A DNA stretch of 64,000 nt. Source: an uncultured Draconibacterium sp. GTDB taxonomy: Bacteria; Bacteroidota; Bacteroidia; Bacteroidales; Prolixibacteraceae. The stretch is from assembly GCF_963675585.1 (NCBI RefSeq), contig NZ_OY776414.1, forward strand, positions 2,583,001 to 2,647,000, in the 5' to 3' direction. The notes under the pieces are model-generated. The model ran no database searches and was not told the origin of the DNA. It saw only the letters and a program-made list of their open reading frames with translations. Below, one piece after another: positions 17,841 through 27,391 of this stretch; the stretch's first letter is position 1; each line of letters opens with the position of its first letter. Both the position numbers and the translations under genes were made by a program.

Positions 17841-20162
17841 TTATTTTGCAGGCTCGTTGCTCATTTCAAAAACAATATCGCCACCGTTAACAATATCGGA
17901 ATGAGAGATCATTGTACCTTCCAGTTTTCGGCCATTTACCCACACACTACCAACGTATACATTTTCGTCACTCTGGTTGTTAGCCCTTATTCGCAGTGAA
18001 TTTCCGTTGTCCAAATGGAGTACTGCTTTTTTTACCATTGGACTTCCAAGTGCATATTCTGCGCTTCCTGGTGTTACCGGATAAAAGCCCAGACTGCTAA
18101 AAATATACCAGGCACTCATCTGCCCTGCATCATCGTTTCCGCATAAACCGTCAACTGTTGGTCCATACATTGTTCTCATTATCATTCGCACACGCTCCTG
18201 GGTTTTGTATGGTTTTCCAATCCAGTTGTACAGGTACGGAATGTGATGCCCGGGTTCGTTTCCATGTACATAATTGCCAATCATACCATCGCGTGTAATA
18301 TCTTCGTGATTCTCGATGTACTTATCATCCAGCTCCATTGTAAACAACGAATCCAAATGTCCCTCGAATTGTTCTCCGCCACCCATCATACTTATCATTT
18401 TATCGAGTTGATGAGGCACATACAATCCGTAATTCCATGCGTTCCCTTCAATAAAACCTTGTCCGTAAGTATCAAGTGGGTCAAAGTCTTTCCGGAATTC
18501 ACCCAAAGAAAGTTTAGGTCGCATATAACCAATTTCTGAATCGTACACATTGTTGTAATATTCCGAACGAAGCATAAACTCATTCTCCAGCTTCGAATTG
18601 CCTGCCTGTTTTGCCATTTGTGCTATACACCAGTCGTTATAAGCCAACTCCAGTGTTTTCGATACGGCCGAATGACTTTTCTCATCGGGAACATAATGGT
18701 AATCGATGTAATCGCCCAGGCCATCGAAATAATGCACATTTGCGGTACTTACCGAGGCATCCAGCGCACATTCAAGATTAAAATCACCAACATTTTTGGC
18801 AAGAGCATCGGCAATTACCGAAGTAGCATGGTAACCAATCATACACCAGTTTTCATTTGCATAATGGCTCCAAATTGGCAGCATGTGATGAACACTTTGC
18901 TCCTGATGTACCAGCATCGACTTGATCATATCGTTGTTTCTGCCCGGGTGCAACACATTAAACAGTGGATGCAGCGCGCGGTATGTATCCCAAAGTGAAA
19001 ATACGGTGTAGTTTGTAAAACCATCCGAAGTATGAATATTCTGATCTAATCCGCGGTATTGTCCGTCAACATCTTCGTACAAAACAGGGCTTAGCATACT
19101 GTGATACATGGCAGTGTAAAACGTAACTTTGTCGGCTTCTGTTAAGGTTTCCACTTCCACTTTCGAAAGTTCCTTGTTCCAGTTTTGTTTGCTTTCTGCT
19201 ACCGTTTTGTCAAAATCCCAGTGAGGAATTTCGGCTTCAAGATTCTTTAATGCACCAGCTGTACTAACCGAAGACAAGGCAAATTTCATTTCAATTTTTT
19301 CGTTTTCTTCTGTATCGAAATTAAAATAAGCCCGAATATCCTTGCCTGCCATTTCCGGGAAATTTTCAGTTTCGTTAAAACGCCTGTAAAAACCATTGTA
19401 GCCCGGCTTATCGTATTTTTTGTGCCCGTAACTTTTAAATGGTTTCGAAAACTGCATTGCAAAAAATACTTTTCGGGTGCGCGCCCATCCGTGGGTTTGG
19501 CGGTAACCGGTTACCAACGAATCGTTTTCAACGCGAATAAATGTCCATACATTTTTATCATCGTGATGATACACATTATAAACCAAATCTAAAATAATGT
19601 GTGCATCGTTTGTTTTCGGGAAAGTGTATTGGTGAAAACCTACCCGGCTGGTTGCAGTAAGTTCAGCAAGAATACCGTATTTATCAAGCTCCACTTTGTA
19701 ATATCCGGGTGAAGCAACTTCGTTTTCGTGTGAAAAAGTGGAATAAAAACCAGGCTCGTTTTCCGCCGTTTTCAGAGGATCGAGAATTAACTCGCCATGT
19801 GTGGGCATAAGTAAAAAATCGCCCAAATCAGAATGTCCGGTTCCACTTAAATTGGTGTGCGAAAAACCGATTATTGTAGTATCGCGGTATTGATATCCGG
19901 CACAATATTCATAGGTTTTTCCGTTGTAGCTGCCATCGCTGTTGTACATTACTTCGAAATTGGTTTGCGGACTAAGCTGAACCATTCCGAAAGGAGCGGT
20001 TGCTCCTGGAAAAACATGTCCCATTTTACTGGTTCCAATTATCGGATTTACGTAGTGCGTATAATCAACTTCTGTACTTTCAGAATTAACCGTCTCGCCA
20101 GCTTTGTTTTGGCAAGCAGAAAGAGCTAGCAGCCCCGCAAAAAATAGAATGATGTGCTTCAT
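17841..20162 (-). CDS. GH92 alpha-mannosidase-type lipoprotein
   Basis: 773 residues, the normal size for GH92. The signal peptide ends in lipobox LSAC (Cys17). The N-terminal beta-sandwich starts VNPIIGTSKMGHVFPGATAPFGMVQLSPQT. The (alpha/alpha)6 catalytic domain carries FSLWDTYRALHPL, IGYHATSVIADA, IEGNAWNYGLYVPHQ, VHGNEPGHHIPYLYNWIG and GLCGNDDAGQMSAWYIF. The two Asp of GNDD are the calcium-dependent base in characterised GH92 enzymes, and the Glu of EGNAWNY/GNEP lies in the acid region. Characterised members are exo-alpha-mannosidases acting on N-glycans or mannans. Its presence among rhamnosidases is unexpected, and the true substrate here is unknown. It is followed downstream by the sigma gene, 125 bp away. 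Confidence 0.93.
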   Translation of the reverse strand: MKHIILFFAGLLALSACQNKAGETVNSESTEVDYTHYVNPIIGTSKMGHVFPGATAPFGMVQLSPQTNFEVMYNSDGSYNGKTYEYCAGYQYRDTTIIGFSHTNLSGTGHSDLGDFLLMPTHGELILDPLKTAENEPGFYSTFSHENEVASPGYYKVELDKYGILAELTATSRVGFHQYTFPKTNDAHIILDLVYNVYHHDDKNVWTFIRVENDSLVTGYRQTHGWARTRKVFFAMQFSKPFKSYGHKKYDKPGYNGFYRRFNETENFPEMAGKDIRAYFNFDTEENEKIEMKFALSSVSTAGALKNLEAEIPHWDFDKTVAESKQNWNKELSKVEVETLTEADKVTFYTAMYHSMLSPVLYEDVDGQYRGLDQNIHTSDGFTNYTVFSLWDTYRALHPLFNVLHPGRNNDMIKSMLVHQEQSVHHMLPIWSHYANENWCMIGYHATSVIADALAKNVGDFNLECALDASVSTANVHYFDGLGDYIDYHYVPDEKSHSAVSKTLELAYNDWCIAQMAKQAGNSKLENEFMLRSEYYNNVYDSEIGYMRPKLSLGEFRKDFDPLDTYGQGFIEGNAWNYGLYVPHQLDKMISMMGGGEQFEGHLDSLFTMELDDKYIENHEDITRDGMIGNYVHGNEPGHHIPYLYNWIGKPYKTQERVRMIMRTMYGPTVDGLCGNDDAGQMSAWYIFSSLGFYPVTPGSAEYALGSPMVKKAVLHLDNGNSLRIRANNQSDENVYVGSVWVNGRKLEGTMISHSDIVNGGDIVFEMSNEPAK

Positions 20163-20295
20163 ATTACAATAATATGCATTTGAAGTTCTTTTTACTCATC
20201 CCATCTCCTTTTTTATTTTGCTTCATTCGAAATTTGAATACAAACCAAAAAGAAATCATACAGAAAACCTGACGCAGAACCGATCACCGATCACT

Positions 20296-20326
20296 AAAAA
20301 AGCCCTGCTGGTTTGCAGAGCTTTTT
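20296..20326 (-). terminator. Terminator downstream of the GH78 gene
   Basis: Hairpin AAAAAGCTCTGC / GCAGGGCTTTTT on the minus strand with one U-G pair, a 6-nt loop and a built-in T-run. It starts about 55 bp after the GH78 stop and separates that gene from the GH92 gene. Confidence 0.8.
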
Positions 20327-20380
20327 ATCAGAGTTTTGCGAAATCTACATCGCAAGTATGAAATATTTTTGGAACAGCGC

Positions 20381-23300
20381 CTACAAAAAGGCCGTTTCAA
20401 ATTTGTAATTACCCGACTCTAACTGATATACATTTTTCCCATTTTCAGTTTTCACAAAGGTAATTCCCGCTGCATCCTGCGCTGCAATACCACTTTCTTT
20501 TACCGAGCTACCGGCAACTACCGGCAGGTATAGCGTAGCGGTTGTATTAGCAGGAACTGTTGCTTCGTAAATCAGTTGTCCGTCTTTTATTTCCCATTTA
20601 CTATCTATTCGCCCGTACATCGAATCGTAATGTCCTTGTGCCGAAGTCATTTCTCCGGTTGGATCCGGGTTGGGCTGAAGAATAAACTTTTGGAAACCGG
20701 GCTCATCTCGTTGAATCCCTAACGAATAGGCCAGCATCCATTGTCCAACGGCACCAAACGAATAGTGGTTAAAGGAATTCATACTGTTGTTGCCGCCAAA
20801 ACCATTCTCAACGGTGTATCCATTCAAACGTTCCCAAATGGAGGTTGCTCCCTGATCGATGGAATACAACCACGATGGATACTGACTGTTTTGCAGCAGT
20901 TTGTATGCTTGTTCGTTATAACCATAATCAGAAAGTGCCTTACTTACCCAGGCTGTTCCTATAAAACCTGTCATTAATGAATACTCCGGACGCAGAATTC
21001 CGTTATCATCCATATTTTTACGCTCGATGGTTTCTGCCAGATTTTTTGCCATTTGCAAAACCAGTGTATCGTCGAATGCGCCCAGCGCCAAACCTACGGC
21101 ATAGGATGTTTGTGTGTCGGCCAGTTTAAACTCTGCCTTTTGTCCGGGAGGTGCACCAAAACCGCCACCACCAACTAATCCCATTGTTTTTCCATCGGCA
21201 TTGATAAAGGTCTTGTTGAAAAACGCTTTTTGCTTGTCATACAATTTCTCAAAACGGACAAGGGCCTCCGTTTTGCCCAGAATTTTTGCAGCATTTTTCA
21301 TAATTCCAAGATCGAAAACATAATAGGCTGTCGTTAAAAATGGCGTACCAAGCATATTATTTTGTGGTCCAAGCCAGTCACCCAGTTGTCCATCACTTGT
21401 AATTCCGGTCTCCGGATTAATTGTTGTTCCCAGGTAATCGATATAAGCAAGCATTGCATCGTAATGTTCTTCCAGCAATGCCACATCGTTGTATTGCAAA
21501 TAAACTTCCCACGGTACTGTTAAACCGGCACTTCCCCAAAGTACACCGCCAAAACCACCTCCAATTGGTGCAATATCGGTAAACTTACCACTGGCTTTTT
21601 GCACATCGCGCATCGCAATCATGTGTCTTCGCAAAAACTGATCTGAATTTGACAAATAAGTTGCCGTGCGTGAAAATACTGAAATATCGCCCGACCAGCC
21701 CATACGTTCATTCCGTTGCGGACAGTCAGTAGGAAGTGTTAAAAAGTTATCGACATTGGACCAGCACAGGTTAGACCAAAGTTGATTCACTTTTGGATTT
21801 GATGTTTGAAAATCGGCAGCAAGCTTGACAACAGAACTGATAGCAACTCCCTGAACGGCTTCCAACGGAAGCGGAGTATCAATACCCGTAATTTCGAAAT
21901 ACTGTGCTCCGTGCGAGGTAAACTTCGGTTGAAATACCTGCTTCCCGTCTTTCATAATGTACATATCCTGACTGATTGCAGCACGGTAATTCTCTGTCAT
22001 GATCATTCCCACATTGTCACCCGATTCTTCCAGGTCAGGATATAGAATTTCGGCAACTCGTACTATCATTGTATCGCCTGCAACTCCGTTTGCAAGTGTA
22101 ATTTTTGGAACACCTACAAAGTTCTGGCCCATGTCGTAAACATAAACCCCCGGGCGCACTTCCTGCATACTTTGGGCAGTTAATTCTTTAAAAACTCCGG
22201 CGTTGTTTCCAATTTGTCCGATCAGTTTTACATCGTCGTAGTTAAATTGGGTGACAGCTCCTGTAAACTCGCGCACTTCTCCTGAGAAAGTTGTCCCGTC
22301 CAAAGGAACAACGGAAGCAGTTTCCCATGCTGAATCATCGTATCCGGCACTTGACCAACCTTCAACTCCGGCATCTTTTGTAGCATCGTAAATCTCACCC
22401 AAATCGAGACTGCTGTATTTTATCGGTCCGTCATTAAAGTATTTCCAATCGGTACTATTTGTTGTAATTGTGTGTTTTACTCCATCGGCGTATGTAATTT
22501 CAAGCATAGCCAGTAACGACTGCCGGTCACCAAAATGGTTCCAGATGGCTCCAAAACTAAGCAAGCCGCTCCACCAACCTTCCGACATCATTGCTCCCAT
22601 TGCATTCTCACCCTCCTGAAGTAAATTCGTAACATCGTAAGTTTGGTAAAAATGTGTTTTATTAAACTGCGTTTGTCCCGGATTGTAATGATCGTTTCCA
22701 ACCTTTTCTCCATTGATAAAAACTTCATAAATTCCCCGGGCAGTTACATACAAACGGGCAGAAGCCACTTTATTCCTGGCATTAAATGCTGTGCGTAACA
22801 TGGGTGTTGAACTACGACTTGGATCGGCCACAATAAATGTTCCTTCGGTGCCTCCATCAACAACATAAGCCGCGTTATCAATCGCTACCTGCCCTTTAAA
22901 TATTCCATTGTAATCAGCTGATAGTTTTTCTTTAAAAAGTGTATTATTGGGCATACGATTGTTTAGTATCTCCAGGTTTGAAAATGCGGCTTTTTGTCCG
23001 GCGTCCATGGCAAAACCCAAATCGCAAACCATACCAAAAGGAATATAATCGTGATTCGATCCGATTGGATTGAGTACCACAGTAGCTCCTCTGTCGCGAC
23101 GCATAAATGACGGCATTTCACCCTGGTCCTGTTCATCCTTGCTTTTCACAAAAAACTCTTCGTTACCATCGATACTGACCGAAATTTTTCCGTAAGCACT
23201 TGAAAATGCAATTGTATGTGGTGCATATTTATTTTTCGAATTGATGACAGCAGACTTTACAATAAAGGTTTTAAACGGTTCGTCTGCCTTATCGCCGGGC

Positions 23301-24025
23301 GCATAACCAGCGCGGTACACATTAAATTTGGCCAGTCCGCTTGCCGATTCTGCAAGGTCAGTAATATCAAGTTCGAGTTTAATGTAGCTTTCGTTTCGTT
23401 TGTTTTCAAGCTGGTAAATGTTTTTGTATTTATCCATCAATCGCAAATCGTTGGCACCATACACAAAACCTGCTTTGGTACTCCCCTCACCAATGGCAAC
23501 ATCGTATTTTGCATTAAAAATCAGCTCGTAATCAGAAAAAAATACCAGGTCATTGTCCGAGCCTCCAATCCATTGGGCGCCTTCCCATGCCGATTGTCTG
23601 GTATCCATTAATCCTGTTTCAAACCAAGATGATTCGCGGTGTGCTTCATTGTTTTGGTCCCACACAGTTGTAGTCCAGTTGTAACGCGTTTTGGGCTGAA
23701 GCGGAGAACCTTCATATTTTACCGCAAGTGCGGTTGCTTCACTTATTTTTCCTGAATTCCACACCTCCTTGCCTGCATCATCCTTAACTTCCAGTTGATA
23801 GGCAGTCTGAAAATAGCCACGTTGGTTATTTGCAGTCTGCATTTGCCATCCGAAACGTGGAAATTCAACATCAATGCCCAAGGGAGTTGAAGTATATTCT
23901 ACAGTTAAATTGTTTAGGGTAACATCTTCCTTTGTACAAGCGGTAAAAGCAAATACAAGTACTGCCAGTAAAAAGGTAAATACGGTTCTTCGTTTTTTAG
24001 TAAAGTTAGATTGACTAGTTATCAT
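20381..24025 (-). CDS. GH78 alpha-L-rhamnosidase, lipoprotein, enlarged by an inserted domain
   Basis: 1214 residues, longer than the 900-1000 common for GH78. A basic N-terminus and hydrophobic stretch end in lipobox FTAC. Fibronectin-like beta domain: LTVEYTSTPLGIDVEFPRFGWQ. An inserted jelly-roll-like domain spans about 160-355 (FNAKYDVAIG … VSIDGNEEFFV … FSNLEILNNRMP). Then come the N-terminal GH78 beta domains (ARLYVTARGIYEVFINGEKVG…FYQTYDVTNLLQEGENAMGAMMSEGWWSG) and the (alpha/alpha)6 catalytic domain. TDCPQRNERMGWSGD at about 765-778 contains the conserved catalytic-site Glu/Asp, and SIWERLNGY lies at about 1063. It removes terminal alpha-L-rhamnose. A monocistronic transcript is likely, with terminators on both sides. 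Confidence 0.93.
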   Translation of the reverse strand: MITSQSNFTKKRRTVFTFLLAVLVFAFTACTKEDVTLNNLTVEYTSTPLGIDVEFPRFGWQMQTANNQRGYFQTAYQLEVKDDAGKEVWNSGKISEATALAVKYEGSPLQPKTRYNWTTTVWDQNNEAHRESSWFETGLMDTRQSAWEGAQWIGGSDNDLVFFSDYELIFNAKYDVAIGEGSTKAGFVYGANDLRLMDKYKNIYQLENKRNESYIKLELDITDLAESASGLAKFNVYRAGYAPGDKADEPFKTFIVKSAVINSKNKYAPHTIAFSSAYGKISVSIDGNEEFFVKSKDEQDQGEMPSFMRRDRGATVVLNPIGSNHDYIPFGMVCDLGFAMDAGQKAAFSNLEILNNRMPNNTLFKEKLSADYNGIFKGQVAIDNAAYVVDGGTEGTFIVADPSRSSTPMLRTAFNARNKVASARLYVTARGIYEVFINGEKVGNDHYNPGQTQFNKTHFYQTYDVTNLLQEGENAMGAMMSEGWWSGLLSFGAIWNHFGDRQSLLAMLEITYADGVKHTITTNSTDWKYFNDGPIKYSSLDLGEIYDATKDAGVEGWSSAGYDDSAWETASVVPLDGTTFSGEVREFTGAVTQFNYDDVKLIGQIGNNAGVFKELTAQSMQEVRPGVYVYDMGQNFVGVPKITLANGVAGDTMIVRVAEILYPDLEESGDNVGMIMTENYRAAISQDMYIMKDGKQVFQPKFTSHGAQYFEITGIDTPLPLEAVQGVAISSVVKLAADFQTSNPKVNQLWSNLCWSNVDNFLTLPTDCPQRNERMGWSGDISVFSRTATYLSNSDQFLRRHMIAMRDVQKASGKFTDIAPIGGGFGGVLWGSAGLTVPWEVYLQYNDVALLEEHYDAMLAYIDYLGTTINPETGITSDGQLGDWLGPQNNMLGTPFLTTAYYVFDLGIMKNAAKILGKTEALVRFEKLYDKQKAFFNKTFINADGKTMGLVGGGGFGAPPGQKAEFKLADTQTSYAVGLALGAFDDTLVLQMAKNLAETIERKNMDDNGILRPEYSLMTGFIGTAWVSKALSDYGYNEQAYKLLQNSQYPSWLYSIDQGATSIWERLNGYTVENGFGGNNSMNSFNHYSFGAVGQWMLAYSLGIQRDEPGFQKFILQPNPDPTGEMTSAQGHYDSMYGRIDSKWEIKDGQLIYEATVPANTTATLYLPVVAGSSVKESGIAAQDAAGITFVKTENGKNVYQLESGNYKFETAFL

Positions 24026-24082
24026 TTTTATAAATGTTAAAGATGTTAGGTTTTTCAGTATCAGCTTAATACAAATACAGAA

Positions 24083-24253
24083 CTATAAAGCTAATGATTT
24101 CTCTACAATATCTTTCATTTTGGCAAGTCCTGTTTTGGCAAGCTCCAAAGCATCATTTTCCCAATAGTTTTTATTAAATAACTCCAATGAAAATTGAAGA
24201 AATAGCTTTAACGCAGTAAAAAAATGCAAATAGGCTTCACAAAAATGTAAAGC
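24083..24253 (-). pseudogene. Coding-like C-terminal remnant, unidentified
   Basis: The GH95-GH78 gap holds a 57-codon open stretch that ends in TAG. Its last 40 or so residues look like a normal helical protein tail (…[34 protein letters not shown]). There is no start codon before the helix, and the frame runs into a stop within the terminator hairpin. It is best read as the end of a decayed gene or a chance ORF. Family not recognised. Confidence 0.3.
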
Positions 24254-24258
24254 CTATT
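24220..24258 (-). terminator. Terminator of the GH95 gene
   Basis: Nine-bp perfect arms AATAGGCTT/AAGCCTATT with a 12-nt loop. On the minus strand a T-rich stretch follows. It lies 22 bp after the GH95 stop. Confidence 0.8.
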
Positions 24259-24280
24259 CCTATTTATTTGTTTGAAACAA

Positions 24281-26668
24281 CTACCAGTCTATCTCAAGCG
24301 TTTCTCCTTTTTTCAGTTCAATGTCTTTATGTTTTCCATCACATAGTAGAGTTGTTTTACCTCCCGCTTTTGATGAGATTTTCACGTTCACCAGTTTTCC
24401 TTCGTTCCATTTTAAAGCAAGTTCGAAACCTCCGCGGGCACAAATACCACTAACTTCTCCAGCCGGCCAGGCATCGGGTAAAGCCGGTAACAATTGAATG
24501 TTTTCGCTGGTTGACTGCATCAACATCTCAATTACGCCTGCAGCTCCACCAAAGTTTCCATCAATCTGAAAAGGTGGATGTGCATCGAATAAATTTGGAT
24601 AAGTACCACCACCTCTGCTGTAATTGGTTTCCAATCCTGAAGGATCGACATAGGCCAGCAACTCGCGAAACATTTTATATGCGTGATTCCCATCGAGCAA
24701 ACGCGCCCAAAGATTTATGCGCCAGCCTTTCGACCAGCCTGTTGTTTCGTCGCCTTTAATTTCCAGGGTCTTTTTGCACGCTTCCGCCAAATCGGGAGTA
24801 TCTCCCGGGGTAATATGATTTCCGGGGTGCAGGCCAAACAAATGCGACTGGTGACGGTGTTGTGGTTCGGCATCTTCCCAATCGTAGTACCACTCCTGTA
24901 AGTTCCCTTTTTTACCAATCTGATAGGGGTACATTTTTGCCAAAGCCTTTTCCAGGTCAGTCCGAAATTCAACATCAGTATTCAATACTTTCGATGCTTC
25001 AATGGTTTGTAAAAAACATTCGCGAATCATTGCCAAATCAGCAGTTCCTCCGTACAACGTAGCTCCTTTGTAACCTTTGTCGGTTACATACACATTTTCA
25101 GGCGAAGTAGACGGAGAAGTAATCAGGTTTCCGTGTTTATCTTCCACCATCCAGTTTAAACAAAACTCGGCGGCTCCTTTCATTAAAGGATAACCCTCGT
25201 TTTTGAGAAAATCTTTGTCCTGCGAAAACTGGTAGTGCTCCCACAAATGGGTTACGGTCCACGGTCCGCTCATGTTCCAGCAAGCCCAAACCGGATCGCC
25301 GTTGCCAAAGCCACCCACAGGATTACTCATTGCCCAAATGTCTGAATTGTGACAAGCCGCCCAGCCTTTATCAACGCCATAAAATGTTTTAGCAGTTACT
25401 GCACCTGTTTTCGACAGATTATCGATAAAAGTGAGAAACGGACGATGCATTTCCGATAAGTTTCCGGTTTCTGCCATCCAATAATTCTCTTCCACATTAA
25501 TGTTCATGGTGTAGTTACTACTCCACGGCGGATGCATGTATGGATTCCAGATTCCCTGCAAGTTAGCCGGCACTCCGTCAGTTCTCGAACTGGAAATAAG
25601 CAAATATCGTCCGTATTGAAAATACAATATTTCAAGATTTTTATCTTCGGCGCCTCCAAAATATCTTTTTAAGCGGTCGTCGGTTGGTAAATCGGGGGCT
25701 GTTGTTTCACCTAAATTTAAATCAACACGACTAAAGAATTTTTGATAATCAGCCAGATGTGCCTCTTTCAAATCATTAAAACTCTTTTTACCGGCTTTAT
25801 CAAGTTGTTTTGCGGCAATGGCTTTATTGTCTAGACCTTCTTTTACCGGATCTTTATCAAACCCATTAAAACTTGTTGCAATGGAAATATAAAGTGTGGC
25901 TTCAGTAGCACCTGTAACTACCAGCGAACTATCAGTAGAACTAATTTTGCCACCTTCGCTTACCACTTTAAAATACGAGGAAAAATGCGTTGCGTGATTC
26001 TCGTCGAAAGCAACCTTATCTGAAACATAGCCCGGGTCGGCATGCGATGGCGCATAACCGTCTGACTTTAAGATGGAGTTTTCGATGTAAGTTCTATTTG
26101 CGAGCAAACTTTTAAATTTAACGCTAAAATTTAAAGCTGCTTTTTCATCGGCACTTAGTTTTACAAGCATTATTTTATCGGGATTGGAGATAAAATATTC
26201 GCGGCTAAACTGCACTCCATTTACTTGGTAGATAACTTTTGAAACAGCTTTGCTAATGTCCAGCTCGCGATAATAATCGGCCGCTTCTCCTTCGTGATCA
26301 AATTCGAGATACATGGTTCCAAGTGGCGCAAACGATTCTGAAAATTTCCCCTGAACATTTCGGTTCAGTTTATCTGCCAACTCGTAATTTTCGTTGGCCA
26401 GTGCTTCACGAATTTGAGGAATAAATGTATGCGCATCCGGATTCATATTTGCATTAACTGGTTCGCCTGCCCACAAAGTGGCATCGTTTAAATAAATCTG
26501 ATCCGATTGAACACCGCCAAAAACCGACGCTCCCACTCTCCCATTCCCTAAAACCAGGCTTTCCTCAAAAAAACCTGCAGGTTTATTGTACCAAAGTTTT
26601 GTGGTAGATTGTGCATTCGCGATCGTGCAAATGGCAAATGCCATAATAAATAGAAAGATTTTATTCAT
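24281..26668 (-). CDS. GH95 family alpha-L-fucosidase / alpha-L-galactosidase
   Basis: 795 residues. The signal peptide ends ANA-Q, so the protein is secreted to the periplasm. The N-terminal beta domain starts LWYNKPAGFFEESLVLGNGRVGASVFGGV and continues IYLNDATLWAGEP. The (alpha/alpha)6 domain carries GIWNPYMHPPWSSNYTMNINVEENYWMAETGNL (the Asn-x-Asn and Glu active-site region of GH95), TSPSTSPEN, TTGWSKGWRINLWARLLDG and HPPFQIDGNFGGAAGVIEML. GH95 enzymes cleave alpha-1,2-L-fucose from xyloglucan or mucin, or alpha-L-galactose from rhamnogalacturonan-II. The sequence alone does not tell which. Pectin context favours the RG-II or xyloglucan type. A decayed IS/histidine-kinase scar lies immediately upstream. 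Confidence 0.93.
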   Translation of the reverse strand: MNKIFLFIMAFAICTIANAQSTTKLWYNKPAGFFEESLVLGNGRVGASVFGGVQSDQIYLNDATLWAGEPVNANMNPDAHTFIPQIREALANENYELADKLNRNVQGKFSESFAPLGTMYLEFDHEGEAADYYRELDISKAVSKVIYQVNGVQFSREYFISNPDKIMLVKLSADEKAALNFSVKFKSLLANRTYIENSILKSDGYAPSHADPGYVSDKVAFDENHATHFSSYFKVVSEGGKISSTDSSLVVTGATEATLYISIATSFNGFDKDPVKEGLDNKAIAAKQLDKAGKKSFNDLKEAHLADYQKFFSRVDLNLGETTAPDLPTDDRLKRYFGGAEDKNLEILYFQYGRYLLISSSRTDGVPANLQGIWNPYMHPPWSSNYTMNINVEENYWMAETGNLSEMHRPFLTFIDNLSKTGAVTAKTFYGVDKGWAACHNSDIWAMSNPVGGFGNGDPVWACWNMSGPWTVTHLWEHYQFSQDKDFLKNEGYPLMKGAAEFCLNWMVEDKHGNLITSPSTSPENVYVTDKGYKGATLYGGTADLAMIRECFLQTIEASKVLNTDVEFRTDLEKALAKMYPYQIGKKGNLQEWYYDWEDAEPQHRHQSHLFGLHPGNHITPGDTPDLAEACKKTLEIKGDETTGWSKGWRINLWARLLDGNHAYKMFRELLAYVDPSGLETNYSRGGGTYPNLFDAHPPFQIDGNFGGAAGVIEMLMQSTSENIQLLPALPDAWPAGEVSGICARGGFELALKWNEGKLVNVKISSKAGGKTTLLCDGKHKDIELKKGETLEIDW

Positions 26669-26853
26669 GAAGTTGGTTTTTGATTAATTACAGCCTAAAT
26701 ATAATACGCTTATTTAAAATTTAAATATAATGGTTTCCAATTTAAATCACTTTTAATTTGCTTAACTCCAAGCCAAATACTATAAATTAAAATAGTCCGA
26801 CCATGGTTTAGAGGTAAAAAAAGTGGTGTTTGACTTTATATTGATCGGCACAA

Positions 26854-26994
26854 TTACTTAACAGGAAAAGTAACAATAAACGATTTTTTTTCTACACTGC
26901 ATGTAAAAGTAGTTTCTCCTTAGTGTTTATCTACAATCTTTTTTGCAATATTAAGTCCCGTTCCTGTCTCCTCACCAGCATAGGAAGATAGTTT
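26854..26994 (-). pseudogene. Remnant of a sensor histidine kinase (HATPase C-terminal end)
   Basis: One minus-strand frame reads YAGEETGTGLNIAKKIVDKH, then a stop (TAA at 26920-26922), then GETTFTCSVEKKSFIVTFPVK and a stop. This matches the last part of a kinase ATPase domain: the G2-box GTGLGLxIxKKIV, the following HGGE (interrupted here by the stop) and the closing strand 'F.v.fP'. Upstream sequence on that strand has stops in all useful frames, so only a fragment is left. It lies 58-180 bp from the IS fragment. Confidence 0.6.
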
Positions 26995-27041
26995 TCATAA
27001 TTCTATCTCTATTTCTTACAAAACGGAAAGTAAAATGAAGT

Positions 27042-27229
27042 ATTACCGAATCTTACGATCCTTATGCCAACGCAGTTGCTGAACGCCTTAATGGAATATT
27101 AAAACAGGGATTTATGCTTAAAGAGAATCGGATCAGCACCCGGGAATGAAAGAATTAGTAAAAAACAGTATTGAAATTTATAATACGAAGCAACCTCACT
27201 GGTCATGTGAAATACTAACACCAGCGTAA
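27042..27229 (+). mobile_element. IS3-family transposase fragment (C-terminal, frameshifted)
   Basis: Frame 1 reads ITESYDPYANAVAERLNGILKQGFML up to a TGA at 27147-27149. After a +2 shift, a second frame from 27146 continues KELVKNSIEIYNTKQPHWSCEILTPA and ends at 27229. Joined, these match the end of IS3-type integrase-core transposases (ENAVAERxNGxLK…, 'IxxYNxxRPHxSLxxLTP'). No terminal inverted repeats or target duplication were recognised, so only a decayed tail remains. Confidence 0.75.
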
Positions 27230-27265
27230 ATGCACAAACAAGAAACAGTTAAAATAAAATGCTAT

Positions 27266-27306
27266 AAAAAACAGACCGTTTCAAAGCTAGCTTTGAAACG
27301 GTCTGT
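27266..27306 (-). terminator. Strong terminator at the end of the module-2 glycosidase operon
   Basis: A 36-bp perfect palindrome (27271-27306, arms of 18 bp meeting at AGCT). It is followed on the minus strand by a T-run. It lies 86 bp after the stop of the gene at 27392. Confidence 0.8.
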
Positions 27307-27391
27307 GAGTCTATTAAATTAGTTCTATAATTTGTAACGCTTATTTAGGACTAGTCACGTTCAAAGAATAATTCGAATAATTTATCGAGTT

